Source: Bryobacterales bacterium
GTDB taxonomy: Bacteria > Acidobacteriota > Terriglobia > Bryobacterales > Bryobacteraceae
Assembly (NCBI GenBank): GCA_025456495.1
Contig: JALOKO010000329.1
Coordinates: forward strand, 1 to 5,053
DNA: 5,053 bases
Direction of reading: 5' to 3'
The notes under the pieces were generated by a model. It worked only from the letters and a program-made list of their open reading frames with translations. It made no database searches and was not told the origin of the DNA. The translations under genes and the position numbers were made by a program. Position 1 is the stretch's first letter. The number at the start of each line of letters is the position of its first letter. Positions 1 through 5,053 of the stretch are shown in pieces.

Positions 1-120
1 CGCCTGAAGAACGCTCACGATCAGGCCCACCAGCATCGACGCCAGCATGGGCGCGGCGGAAAGAATTACCACCAGCAAGAGTCCCTCCCGCAGAATGCGA
101 AGAATGGCTTCCGATGTCAT
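1..120 (-). CDS. sctS: T3SS export-gate protein SctS, 3'-truncated by window edge
   Basis: Forty codons are visible, from the ATG at 118-120 to the window edge; usual SctS is about 85-90 residues, so roughly half is missing. The translation begins MTSEAILRILREGLLLVVIL and continues SAAPMLASMLVGLIVSVLQA. The hydrophobic helix, the Ser-x-x-Pro kink and the Gly-Leu-Ile-Val-Ser-x-x-Gln stretch match the first helix and loop of SctS/FliQ. In the gate, SctS wraps around the SctR-SctT core as helical hairpins. It lies 19 bp after the sctR stop, in the standard R-S order; sctT is expected next outside the window. A G-rich ribosome site precedes the start. Confidence 0.93.
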   Translation of the reverse strand, partial: MTSEAILRILREGLLLVVILSAAPMLASMLVGLIVSVLQA

Positions 121-128
121 GATCCAAA

Positions 129-134
129 CCCCCC
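129..134 (-). promoter_or_regulatory. G6 tract, probable ribosome binding site of sctS
   Basis: On the minus strand a run of six G lies 8 nt upstream of the sctS ATG in the 19-nt gap after sctR. It can pair with the CCUCC of 16S rRNA through one G-U pair. It is an atypical but plausible site and the only candidate in the gap. Confidence 0.45.
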
Positions 135-139
135 GCGCT

Positions 140-877
140 TCATAGATAGCTCTCCACCAGTCCGCGGGCAATCAGATACCAACCGTCCATCATCACGAAC
201 AACAGCAACTTGAAGGGGAGCGAGATCACTACCGGAGACAGCATCGACATCCCCATGGCAAGCAGTACGTTCGCCACCACCATATCGATGATGAGGAAAG
301 GGACGAATACCAGAAACCCAATCTGAAAGGCCTCCTTCAGTTCGCTGGTGACAAAGGCAGGAATCAGCACGCGGAACTCACTGCGTCCCAGAGGCTGCGC
401 GGCGGGGTCGTTCTGGCGATCCAAGCGGCTGCCCAACTCCATGAACAGGATGCGGTCGCGATCATGACAATGCCTCTCCAGCCATGCGCGCAAGGGCTCC
501 TTTGCTGTGTCCGCGCTATTGACGATGGAGCGTACGCTACCCTCGGAAAAGATAGCCGCGCTGGCTCCAACATTGCCGGCCGCGGCGTACATTTGTCCCG
601 CTACGGGCGTCATCACAAAGATCGTCAGAACAAAAGCCAGACCGGTGATTACCTGGTTGGGCGGCACCTGCTGCGTGCCGATTGCGTTGCGCAGGATGGA
701 CAGCACCACGGCGATCTTCACGAATGACGTGAGCATGATCAACATGAAGGGCGCCAACGCCAGCGCTCCCAGCACCAGCACCATTACTACGGGATTGCTG
801 AGGTTGGATGCTCCTGTCTGGGCCTGCGCCGATGGAGCTATCAGCAGCAGCAGCCACAGAATGCACGGTCTGTACAT
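140..877 (-). CDS. sctR: T3SS export-gate membrane protein SctR
   Basis: SctR forms, with SctS and SctT, the helical export gate embedded at the inner membrane (SctR5-SctT1-SctS4 in known systems). The product is 245 residues. Family motifs are clear: SFVKIAVVLSILRNAIGTQQ (51-70) followed by VPPNQVITGLAF, and FVTSELKEAFQIGFLVFVPF (175-194). The Met-rich gating loop MGMSMLSP lies at 208-215, then ISLPFKLLLFV and DGW. Hydrophobic segments lie near 28-50, 76-95, 183-205 and 216-240, with a hydrophilic loop at about 100-170. The first 20 residues (WLLLLIAPSAQAQ) look like a signal peptide with an AQA cleavage site, as in flagellar FliP; YscR-type proteins (about 217 residues) lack it. The ATG overlaps the previous stop (TAATG), with GAGGA at 886-890. 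Injectisome rather than flagellar identity rests on the neighbours and on the SPVVISLPFKLLLF text. Confidence 0.96.
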   Translation of the reverse strand: MYRPCILWLLLLIAPSAQAQTGASNLSNPVVMVLVLGALALAPFMLIMLTSFVKIAVVLSILRNAIGTQQVPPNQVITGLAFVLTIFVMTPVAGQMYAAAGNVGASAAIFSEGSVRSIVNSADTAKEPLRAWLERHCHDRDRILFMELGSRLDRQNDPAAQPLGRSEFRVLIPAFVTSELKEAFQIGFLVFVPFLIIDMVVANVLLAMGMSMLSPVVISLPFKLLLFVMMDGWYLIARGLVESYL

Positions 878-1272
878 TAGCCTTTTCCTCGCAGGATGCG
901 GGCGAATGACAAGGGCGCGGCGTGTGGTTGTTCCACCTCTTGGAACTGGTCTACGTCAAAGCGATCCAGCAGACTGATGCTGCTCTCGCTACAGGCAATC
1001 ATCAACACCTTGCCCCCCGCTTCTACGAGATAGATGCGCTTACGCGTCTCCAGTGCAAGGCTGCCACGGACACGCAGCAGTCCGTGGGCGCCTGGTCTGG
1101 CCACGGGAAGAGCGGGCAGTACGTAGCGAACAACCAGCACCAACAGCAGCAGTACCAGCAAGAGCGAACCAAGGGCTTGGCCGTAATGCGACCATCCCGA
1201 ATCAGGCAGCAGTGCCTCATTGGCCGTCGCGGTCCCGGCTGCCTGCAGGAACAACAAGGTCGCCATGGTCAT
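877..1272 (-). CDS. FliO-like export-gate assembly factor in a T3SS operon
   Basis: The 131-residue product has a short hydrophobic N-terminus (4-18, possibly a weak signal peptide ending near ATAN), then one strong membrane segment at about 32-54, followed by basic residues. The cytoplasmic domain (64-105) has the FliO pattern: LLRVRGSLALETRKRIYLVE, then GGKVLMIA and a SISLL end. In flagella FliO is a membrane scaffold that stabilises FliP while the FliP5R1 core assembles. Position immediately before sctR is the same as fliO before fliP, which supports the call. No FliO counterpart is part of the standard injectisome gene set, hence no Sct symbol. The ATG at 1270-1272 makes an ATGA overlap with the sctQ stop; the ATG two codons later (1264-1266) is an alternative. 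The ribosome site is weak, so coupling to sctQ is likely. A split HrcQb-type SctQ half is ruled out by the membrane segment. Confidence 0.8.
   Translation of the reverse strand: MTMATLLFLQAAGTATANEALLPDSGWSHYGQALGSLLLVLLLLVLVVRYVLPALPVARPGAHGLLRVRGSLALETRKRIYLVEAGGKVLMIACSESSISLLDRFDVDQFQEVEQPHAAPLSFARILRGKG
886..890 (-). promoter_or_regulatory. Shine-Dalgarno site of sctR
   Basis: On the minus strand GAGGA lies 8 nt upstream of the sctR ATG, inside the end of the FliO-like gene. It fixes the start that includes the signal peptide, rather than a downstream start giving a YscR-length protein. Confidence 0.65.
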
Positions 1273-2693
1273 TGGTTCCAGCCCAACACGCGCACGCCCA
1301 AGTGTTCTTCGATGCGCACCAGTTCACCGCTCCCCAGCACCTTGCCATTCACCGCGATGCTCACGGGCTCAGCTTCTGTACGCTCAAGGTCAATCAATAC
1401 GCCCGCGGTTAAGGCCTGCAACTCCGCCAGCGTGAATCGCTTTTCCCCCAGCAGCACCTGCAGCAGGACGGGCAATTCCTGAAGTTCGCGCTCCAGCGTT
1501 GACTGGGCAGTAGGGGGATCGCTGTGCGTTTCCAAGCGGGGAATCCTCTCCAGCGAATTATGCAGGCGAAGCCTTCGAAAGTTGCTATCGAGAGCCTGGC
1601 AACTCCAGGCGGCCCGATCGCCGGGCAGCAGCAACCGTGGTCGCGGCTGCAACATCACGGTGTCCCCAGGGGCGAGGTTCCGAACATCGCAAGCCGCTAG
1701 TGGCACGGTGGCCAGGTCCACGATGCAGCTCCAGTCCAGTTCCTTCCACGTTTCCACCGCGACGGGTGAGGAGGCCAAAGCGCGCATCGAGTCCAGCAGA
1801 CTGAAGGGGAGAAAGAGCCTTACGACACCGGTGCAGTTGCGGATGCCGATTTGCGCGGAGACGAAGAGTCCCCGCGTGTCCGGCGCGATGCGCACAGGCG
1901 CCAGCCAGCTTCCCAACTCGGCCACGAATGGCCATGCGAGTTCCGCGCGTAAGCGTTCCGACAGCGACGCAAACACATAGTCCACACATCCAGCGTCTGT
2001 CCCCAACAGACCGGCCGCGGAAAGATGGTCCTTGCCCAGCATGCCTTGAATGAGTTCGTCCAATAACCTGCCGGTGATGGAGAAGCTGCCGAATCCACTG
2101 GCCGGGGGGAACGACAGACTCACCGTGATGGCGTCTGCGCTTTGCAGCACCAGCGCATCGCGCCAACTGCAAGCCCGGGTTTGGGAGGTATGTACGCGGA
2201 AGCGTTCCTCACGCTTCCACCGATAGCGGCTGGTAACCTCCAGCGAGTAGGGAAAGATGGTGAAGGTACAGCCTGGCGCCAGATGGGTTGGCGTGTGCGG
2301 CAACAGCTTCAGGTCTCCGATGAAGGTGCCCAGGCGACTACCCAGATCTTCCAGATAGAAGCCTTCCCCTCGCTGGAGCAGGCGCGCGTGTTCCCTGTTG
2401 ACGCTGGATTCCGGAAGTACGATGCCGCCTCCTTCTTCGCGGCCGATGGTGATGGTGTCCCGGTCAAACGGGACTTGCGCCGCAGGCCGTGAACGGTCCA
2501 TCCAATGCTTCACATGGACGACCCACTCCTTTTGGTCAGGGGTCTCCAGCAGGTCGCCCAAGGCGCCTCGCAAGTGACTCTCCCAGTCAGAAGCGGGCCG
2601 CACAAATCGCTGCCCCCAGTTGACGAGTTGCAACTCCGCGGAACTATAGCGGGGCAGGTCACCAAAGGTGGCGCGAGTGTCATTCGCCAGCAT
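1269..2693 (-). CDS. sctQ: SctQ C-ring/sorting-platform protein with an FHA domain in its N-terminal part
   Basis: SctQ forms the cytoplasmic pods that load substrates, equivalent to flagellar FliM plus FliN. The product is 474 residues, against roughly 300-350 for usual SctQ. Residues 1-50 (LPRYSSAELQLVNWG, then a Trp-containing helix) resemble the usual SctQ N-terminus. About 56-157 is an FHA domain (ITIGREE, NREHARLL, LEDLGSRLGTFIG). About 175-305 is the central CheC-like region. About 325-385 is a first SpoA domain (LATVPLAACDVRNLAPGD), and 400-474 the second, conserved SpoA domain (ELPVLLQVLLGEKRFTLAEL to the GWNQ end). Its ATG overlaps the sctP TGA by 1 nt (TGATG), with GAGGGGG at 2704-2710 about 10 nt upstream. 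The stop overlaps the next start (ATGA). The SctQ identity is firm from the C-terminal domain and context; the FHA call comes from motif reading. Confidence 0.92.
   Translation of the reverse strand: MLANDTRATFGDLPRYSSAELQLVNWGQRFVRPASDWESHLRGALGDLLETPDQKEWVVHVKHWMDRSRPAAQVPFDRDTITIGREEGGGIVLPESSVNREHARLLQRGEGFYLEDLGSRLGTFIGDLKLLPHTPTHLAPGCTFTIFPYSLEVTSRYRWKREERFRVHTSQTRACSWRDALVLQSADAITVSLSFPPASGFGSFSITGRLLDELIQGMLGKDHLSAAGLLGTDAGCVDYVFASLSERLRAELAWPFVAELGSWLAPVRIAPDTRGLFVSAQIGIRNCTGVVRLFLPFSLLDSMRALASSPVAVETWKELDWSCIVDLATVPLAACDVRNLAPGDTVMLQPRPRLLLPGDRAAWSCQALDSNFRRLRLHNSLERIPRLETHSDPPTAQSTLERELQELPVLLQVLLGEKRFTLAELQALTAGVLIDLERTEAEPVSIAVNGKVLGSGELVRIEEHLGVRVLGWNQ
2223..2528 (-). other. FHA domain-coding segment within sctQ
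   Basis: Residues about 56-157 of SctQ follow the FHA strand order: WVVHV opening strand, ITIGRE (G84, R85), the SxxxH-type turn SSVNREHA (97-103), GFYLEDLGSRLGTFIG (111-126), a hydrophobic L-x-PG-x-x-F turn (LAPGCTF, 138-144) and a closing strand. R85 and H102 are kept. The usual phosphothreonine-contact Ser is Asn (N99), and the usual Asn of the SxNGT turn is Leu (L121). FHA-like folds are known in the cytoplasmic part of SctD; one inside SctQ is not standard. Domain limits are approximate. Confidence 0.85.
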
Positions 2694-3337
2694 CAGGACG
2701 TTGCCCCCTCAGGGTTGTTGGCGGCGGACTGCCGGTCGCGGTCGTCGTCACGGTCCCGCTGGCGATCTCCCTGCGCGTTCCCACCGGAGTCCCTGGAACC
2801 AGGGTTCGTGGTTTCGATGCGAATGTAGGCTGCGCGCTCAGGCTGCTCAAGCCGTTGGGCCAAGGAGGCCGCATGAGCCTCCAGGAACCGGGCGATTTCC
2901 GGGGAGCTTGCCTGCATGGATACCTGTAGCGCGCCACCCTCACGGGTCAGCGTGACGGAGAGGCCATCGAACGTCTTGGAGTCGAATTGAATACGTACTT
3001 CGTTGGGGCCTGTCACCTCCAGCGAGTGGCTGATCTCATGCTGAAGCGCCGTGATCTCCGGTGGCGTGGTGGTCGCGGACGCGCTCACTGGGCCCGCGCT
3101 GGCTTGCGTTGTCGGATGTAGTGTTTGCGCAAAAGCGGGCAGCACGCCCATGCGAGCGTCAGCCAGAGGATCGCCCTGGGTCGCCCGTTCAGGAGCTTCC
3201 TTCTCGGCCGCTTTCTTGTCCAACGCGTTCCCAAAGCGACTCTCCTTGCCGCCAGTATCCTTTCGATCCGCGCGCGACGCAGCGTCGGTGGAACCGCTTT
3301 GCGTCGGGCTTCCTTTTTGCGTATGGCTTACCTTCAC
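2693..3337 (-). CDS. sctP: SctP-like needle-length / substrate-switch protein with FliK C-terminal-type domain
   Basis: The 214-residue product has three parts. Residues 1-95 are low-complexity and polar (Ser, Thr, Ala, Lys, Asp), probably disordered as in secreted rulers. Residues about 100-175 look like the hook-length-control/T3S4 domain: VRIQFDSKTFDGLSVTLT, then GGALQVSMQASSPEIARFL and an amphipathic helix ending near QRLEQ, the strand-strand-helix order seen in FliK and YscP. Residues 179-214 are a charged Arg/Asp tail. In the family the protein is exported early, measures needle length and makes SctU switch to late substrates. Gene order (after sctO, before sctQ) agrees. The start is GTG inside a GTGA overlap with the sctO stop, supported by a strong GGAGGG. 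It is short for a ruler. The exact family call is moderately sure. Confidence 0.8.
   Translation of the reverse strand: MKVSHTQKGSPTQSGSTDAASRADRKDTGGKESRFGNALDKKAAEKEAPERATQGDPLADARMGVLPAFAQTLHPTTQASAGPVSASATTTPPEITALQHEISHSLEVTGPNEVRIQFDSKTFDGLSVTLTREGGALQVSMQASSPEIARFLEAHAASLAQRLEQPERAAYIRIETTNPGSRDSGGNAQGDRQRDRDDDRDRQSAANNPEGATS
2696..2803 (-). other. Arg/Asp-rich low-complexity C-terminal tail of the SctP-like protein
   Basis: These bases encode residues 179-214 of the SctP-like protein, after the end of the recognisable T3S4/FliK-type domain. The core, DRQRDRDDDRDRQ at residues 191-203, alternates acid and base. The DNA beneath it (2732-2767) is a run of near-repeated CG-rich codons that could arise by slippage. 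FliK/YscP-type domains generally end close to the C-terminus of the protein, so the tail looks like an addition. Function unknown. Confidence 0.6.
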
Positions 3338-3822
3338 TGTGCCCTCCGTTGCTGAAACTGCGCGCTCCCGACATCGTCCATCTCCACAGATTCACTGCGC
3401 TCCTGTTCACGGCGATGCCGCTCTTCCTGCCGGGCGCGGTGGGTCTGCAGGACTTCCACTTGCCGGTTGGCCTCAACCACGTCTCTTCGCGCTGCCTCCA
3501 GCGCATCCACCGCGTCTTCTGTCACCATGCGTTGCTCAAGGACCGCGTCGTGCGCCCAACCTGCCTCTCGATGCAGCCAGCGCGCTTCGTCGCAGCGTCG
3601 CTGCAACTCCTCAGCGGGCATCGCGCCAGTGCTCTGGAAGCGCGCATCTCGTGAACGGTTGGCCGTTTGTGTTGCCTGCTCCGCGCGCGCCTGCAATTCG
3701 GTGAGTCGACGCTCTGCCTGTCGCAGTGTCGCGATGCGTTGGGCCATGGCCAGATGCGCCTCCTCCAGCGCCTTGCGCTTCTGCTCCAGCAGCACTTCCA
3801 GGCGGTATCGAAAGATCGCCAT
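3334..3822 (-). CDS. sctO: T3SS stalk protein SctO (YscO/FliJ family)
   Basis: The 162-residue product is almost wholly charged helix, with no membrane segment and no globular core. The start MAIFRYRLEVLLEQKR matches the FliJ/YscO N-terminal pattern (aromatic, Arg, Leu, then LL and a basic helix). Two long heptad-like helices, about 11-62 and 70-145, flank a short break around TGAMPAEE (65-72), the expected antiparallel coiled-coil hairpin. In the family this hairpin sits in the centre of the ATPase hexamer like the F1 gamma stalk, contacts the SctV gate and recycles chaperones. The identity rests on the fold pattern and the sctN-O-P-Q gene order, because the family is poorly conserved in sequence. 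An ATG is preceded by GGAG at 3828-3831 with 5 nt spacing. The TGA stop overlaps the GTG of the next gene by 4 nt. Confidence 0.88.
   Translation of the reverse strand: MAIFRYRLEVLLEQKRKALEEAHLAMAQRIATLRQAERRLTELQARAEQATQTANRSRDARFQSTGAMPAEELQRRCDEARWLHREAGWAHDAVLEQRMVTEDAVDALEAARRDVVEANRQVEVLQTHRARQEERHRREQERSESVEMDDVGSAQFQQRRAQ
3342..3347 (-). promoter_or_regulatory. Strong Shine-Dalgarno site fixing the GTG start of sctP
   Basis: On the minus strand GGAGGG lies 4 nt upstream of the GTG at 3335-3337. It is the best ribosome-binding match in the window and lies inside the last codons of sctO. It supports the GTG start over any later start, and suggests sctP is translated efficiently on its own as well as by coupling through the GTGA overlap. 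Confidence 0.75.
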
Positions 3823-3856
3823 CGCTTCTCCAGGGCTCCTCGCGTTCGCTGCCGCA

Positions 3857-5053
3857 CTAGGCCTGTTCCATGGACAGCAGCCGTTGTACGGTTGCCTCCA
3901 TCGGTGCAGGCTCGTACTGGCCTTGGCGCAGAAAGCTCACAATCCCCTCGTTGGCTGCGATGGCCTCGTCCACGCGCGGATCACTGCCCTTCTCGTAAGC
4001 GCCCAGCAGAATCAGGTCACGTTGCTTTTCGTACGTCGCCAGCAGCCTGCGCAAGCGCATCGCTCCCGCCTGATGCTCCTGGTGGGTGACGGCGTTCATC
4101 ACACGGCTAGCGCTTTGCAAGACATCGATGGCCGGATAGTGCCCTTGTGCCGCCAGGTCGCGCGACAGGATGATGTGCCCATCCAGGATGGAGCGCACTT
4201 CGTCGGCCACGGGCTCGTTCATGTCATCGCCCGCTACCAGCACAGTGTAGAAGGCGGTGATGGACCCTTTGTCGGAGTTACCGGCGCGTTCCAGCAAGCG
4301 TGGAAGTTCAGAGAACACAGAAGGCGTATAGCCCGCTCGTGCGGGTGGCTCTCCACAGGCAAGCCCAATCTCGCGTTGCGCCCTGGCGAAGCGCGTTACT
4401 GAGTCCATCAGCAGCATCACGCGCTTCCCACGATCCCGAAAGTATTCAGCCATGGCGGTTCCCACATAGGCCGCTTTCAGGCGCACCAGTGCTGGCTGAT
4501 CGCTGGTGGCGCAAATCACCACGGAGCGCGCCAACCCTTCGGCGCCAAGATCATGCTCAAGGAAGTCGCGCACCTCGCGGCCACGCTCGCCCACCAGCGT
4601 AATCACGTTGACGTCCGCTACGGTGTTCCTGGCGATCATCCCCAACAGGGTGGACTTGCCCACGCCCGCGGCCGCAAACAAGCCAATGCGCTGGCCCTCG
4701 CCGCAAGTGAGCATCGCATCGATAGCGCGAACACCCGTCTGCAGTGGATGCTGTACCCGCTTGCGCTTCAGGGGATCGGGCGGGGACGCGGTCACCGGCG
4801 CCTCGTCCGTGGGATAGACCAAGCCATGCTGCGCGCTATCCATCGGCTCTCCCAGTCCGTTCAGAACGCGGCCCAGCAACTCCGGCCCAGCCTTCACCGA
4901 AAGGCACCGGCCCGTAGGCTCCACCTCACTGGAAGGCCCGATGTTGGTGAGCTCCCCCAGCGGCATCAGCAGCACATCACCATCCTGGAAGCCCACCACC
5001 TCCGCGCGCAGCGGCACCCGGGAGCGTCCCGTGTAGATCAGGCAGACCTCGCC
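3857..5053 (-). CDS. sctN: T3SS export ATPase SctN, 5'-truncated by window edge
   Basis: This is the ATPase of the injectisome, which acts as a hexamer at the cytoplasmic base to release chaperones and unfold substrates. 398 codons are visible. The frame stays open to the window edge with family-like text (GEVCLIYTGR at the edge, then RAEVVGF), so about 30-45 N-terminal residues are missing; the GTG at 5015-5017 is internal, not the start. Numbering from the edge: Walker A AAAGVGKS at 127-134; GERGRE at 155-160 with E160 as the likely catalytic Glu; Walker B LLMD ending at D217; SVTRFARAQREIGLA following; and SASRV with R317 as the likely arginine finger. LLTCGEGQR (115-122) is typical of injectisome SctN rather than flagellar FliI. 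It ends LLSMEQA and TAG, 34 bp before sctO. No key residue is missing and the protein looks functional. The alternative, FliI, is unlikely. Confidence 0.97.
   Translation of the reverse strand, partial: GEVCLIYTGRSRVPLRAEVVGFQDGDVLLMPLGELTNIGPSSEVEPTGRCLSVKAGPELLGRVLNGLGEPMDSAQHGLVYPTDEAPVTASPPDPLKRKRVQHPLQTGVRAIDAMLTCGEGQRIGLFAAAGVGKSTLLGMIARNTVADVNVITLVGERGREVRDFLEHDLGAEGLARSVVICATSDQPALVRLKAAYVGTAMAEYFRDRGKRVMLLMDSVTRFARAQREIGLACGEPPARAGYTPSVFSELPRLLERAGNSDKGSITAFYTVLVAGDDMNEPVADEVRSILDGHIILSRDLAAQGHYPAIDVLQSASRVMNAVTHQEHQAGAMRLRRLLATYEKQRDLILLGAYEKGSDPRVDEAIAANEGIVSFLRQGQYEPAPMEATVQRLLSMEQA

Noticed and set aside
877..1272. The FliO-like gene being a split SctQ C-terminal half (HrcQb type).
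   Set aside because: SctQ already has both SpoA regions, and this protein has a strong membrane helix at about 32-54 and no SpoA pattern.
1653..1658. Internal GTG-ATG (residues 346-347 of SctQ) as a start for a separate SctQ-C product, as known for YscQ and SpaO.
   Set aside because: It falls inside the first SpoA domain, not just before the last one, and the upstream GGGGA is a poor ribosome site. No better start was found before residue 400.
1585..2172. A 195-codon minus-strand frame and several shorter frames within sctQ.
   Set aside because: They overlap sctQ in another frame, with Arg/Gly/His-rich translations and no domain; the SctQ frame carries the SpoA and FHA motifs.
3823..3856. 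A promoter or terminator in the sctN-sctO gap.
   Set aside because: The gap is 34 bp and shows only a ribosome site near sctO; no hairpin with a T-run or clear -10/-35 pair is visible.
3467..4402. A 311-codon plus-strand open frame antisense to sctO and sctN.
   Set aside because: It lies opposite two clearly conserved genes, has a Ser/Ala/Arg/Cys-rich translation without a recognisable domain, and is the expected by-product of GC-rich third positions.
5015..5017. GTG as the start of sctN.
   Set aside because: The frame continues upstream to the window edge with SctN-like residues (GEVCLIYTGR), so the true start is outside the window.
1..5053. The locus being a flagellar fliI-J-K-M/N-O-P-Q cluster.
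   Set aside because: Gene order alone would fit, but the ATPase text (TCGEGQR and neighbours) is of injectisome type and a single SctQ with two SpoA regions replaces FliM and FliN. Only the FliO-like gene and the SctR signal peptide are flagellar-like.

Overview
The window is one stretch of a non-flagellar type III secretion system (T3SS, injectisome-type) operon. All genes are on the minus strand, so transcription runs from high to low coordinates: sctN (ATPase, 5' end outside the window), sctO (stalk), sctP-like (needle-length/substrate-switch protein), sctQ (cytoplasmic C-ring/sorting platform), a FliO-like membrane protein, sctR (export gate) and sctS (export gate, 3' end outside the window). 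No mobile element, RNA gene, CRISPR array or intergenic region over 34 bp is present. The many plus-strand reading frames are antisense shadows of these genes.

The host is a Gram-negative bacterium with moderately high GC (roughly 60 % by eye) and Arg-rich proteins. A proteobacterial or myxobacterial origin is plausible, but the sequence does not fix the taxon. The ATPase carries the TCGEGQR stretch and overall text typical of injectisome SctN rather than flagellar FliI. A single SctQ stands where flagella have separate FliM and FliN. Both points argue for a non-flagellar system.

Layout (minus strand): sctN 5053-3857; 34 bp gap; sctO 3822-3334; sctP 3337-2693 (4-nt GTGA overlap with sctO); sctQ 2693-1269 (1-nt TGATG overlap); fliO-like 1272-877 (4-nt ATGA overlap); sctR 877-140 (1-nt TAATG overlap); 19 bp gap; sctS 120-1. 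Stop-start overlaps join sctO to sctR in an unbroken chain, which predicts translational coupling. No promoter or terminator is visible, so both ends of the operon lie outside.

The parts work together as follows. SctN with SctO unfolds and feeds substrates at the cytoplasmic base, and SctQ forms the sorting platform. SctP sets needle length and triggers the substrate switch, and SctR/SctS with the unseen SctT build the export gate. Two features depart from textbook injectisomes. SctQ carries a forkhead-associated (FHA) domain near its N-terminus with two phosphopeptide-contact positions changed. A FliO homologue, normally a flagellum-only assembly factor, sits directly before an sctR that encodes a FliP-style signal peptide. 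The combination suggests a divergent injectisome that keeps or has regained flagellar assembly traits and has a modified sorting-platform connection.
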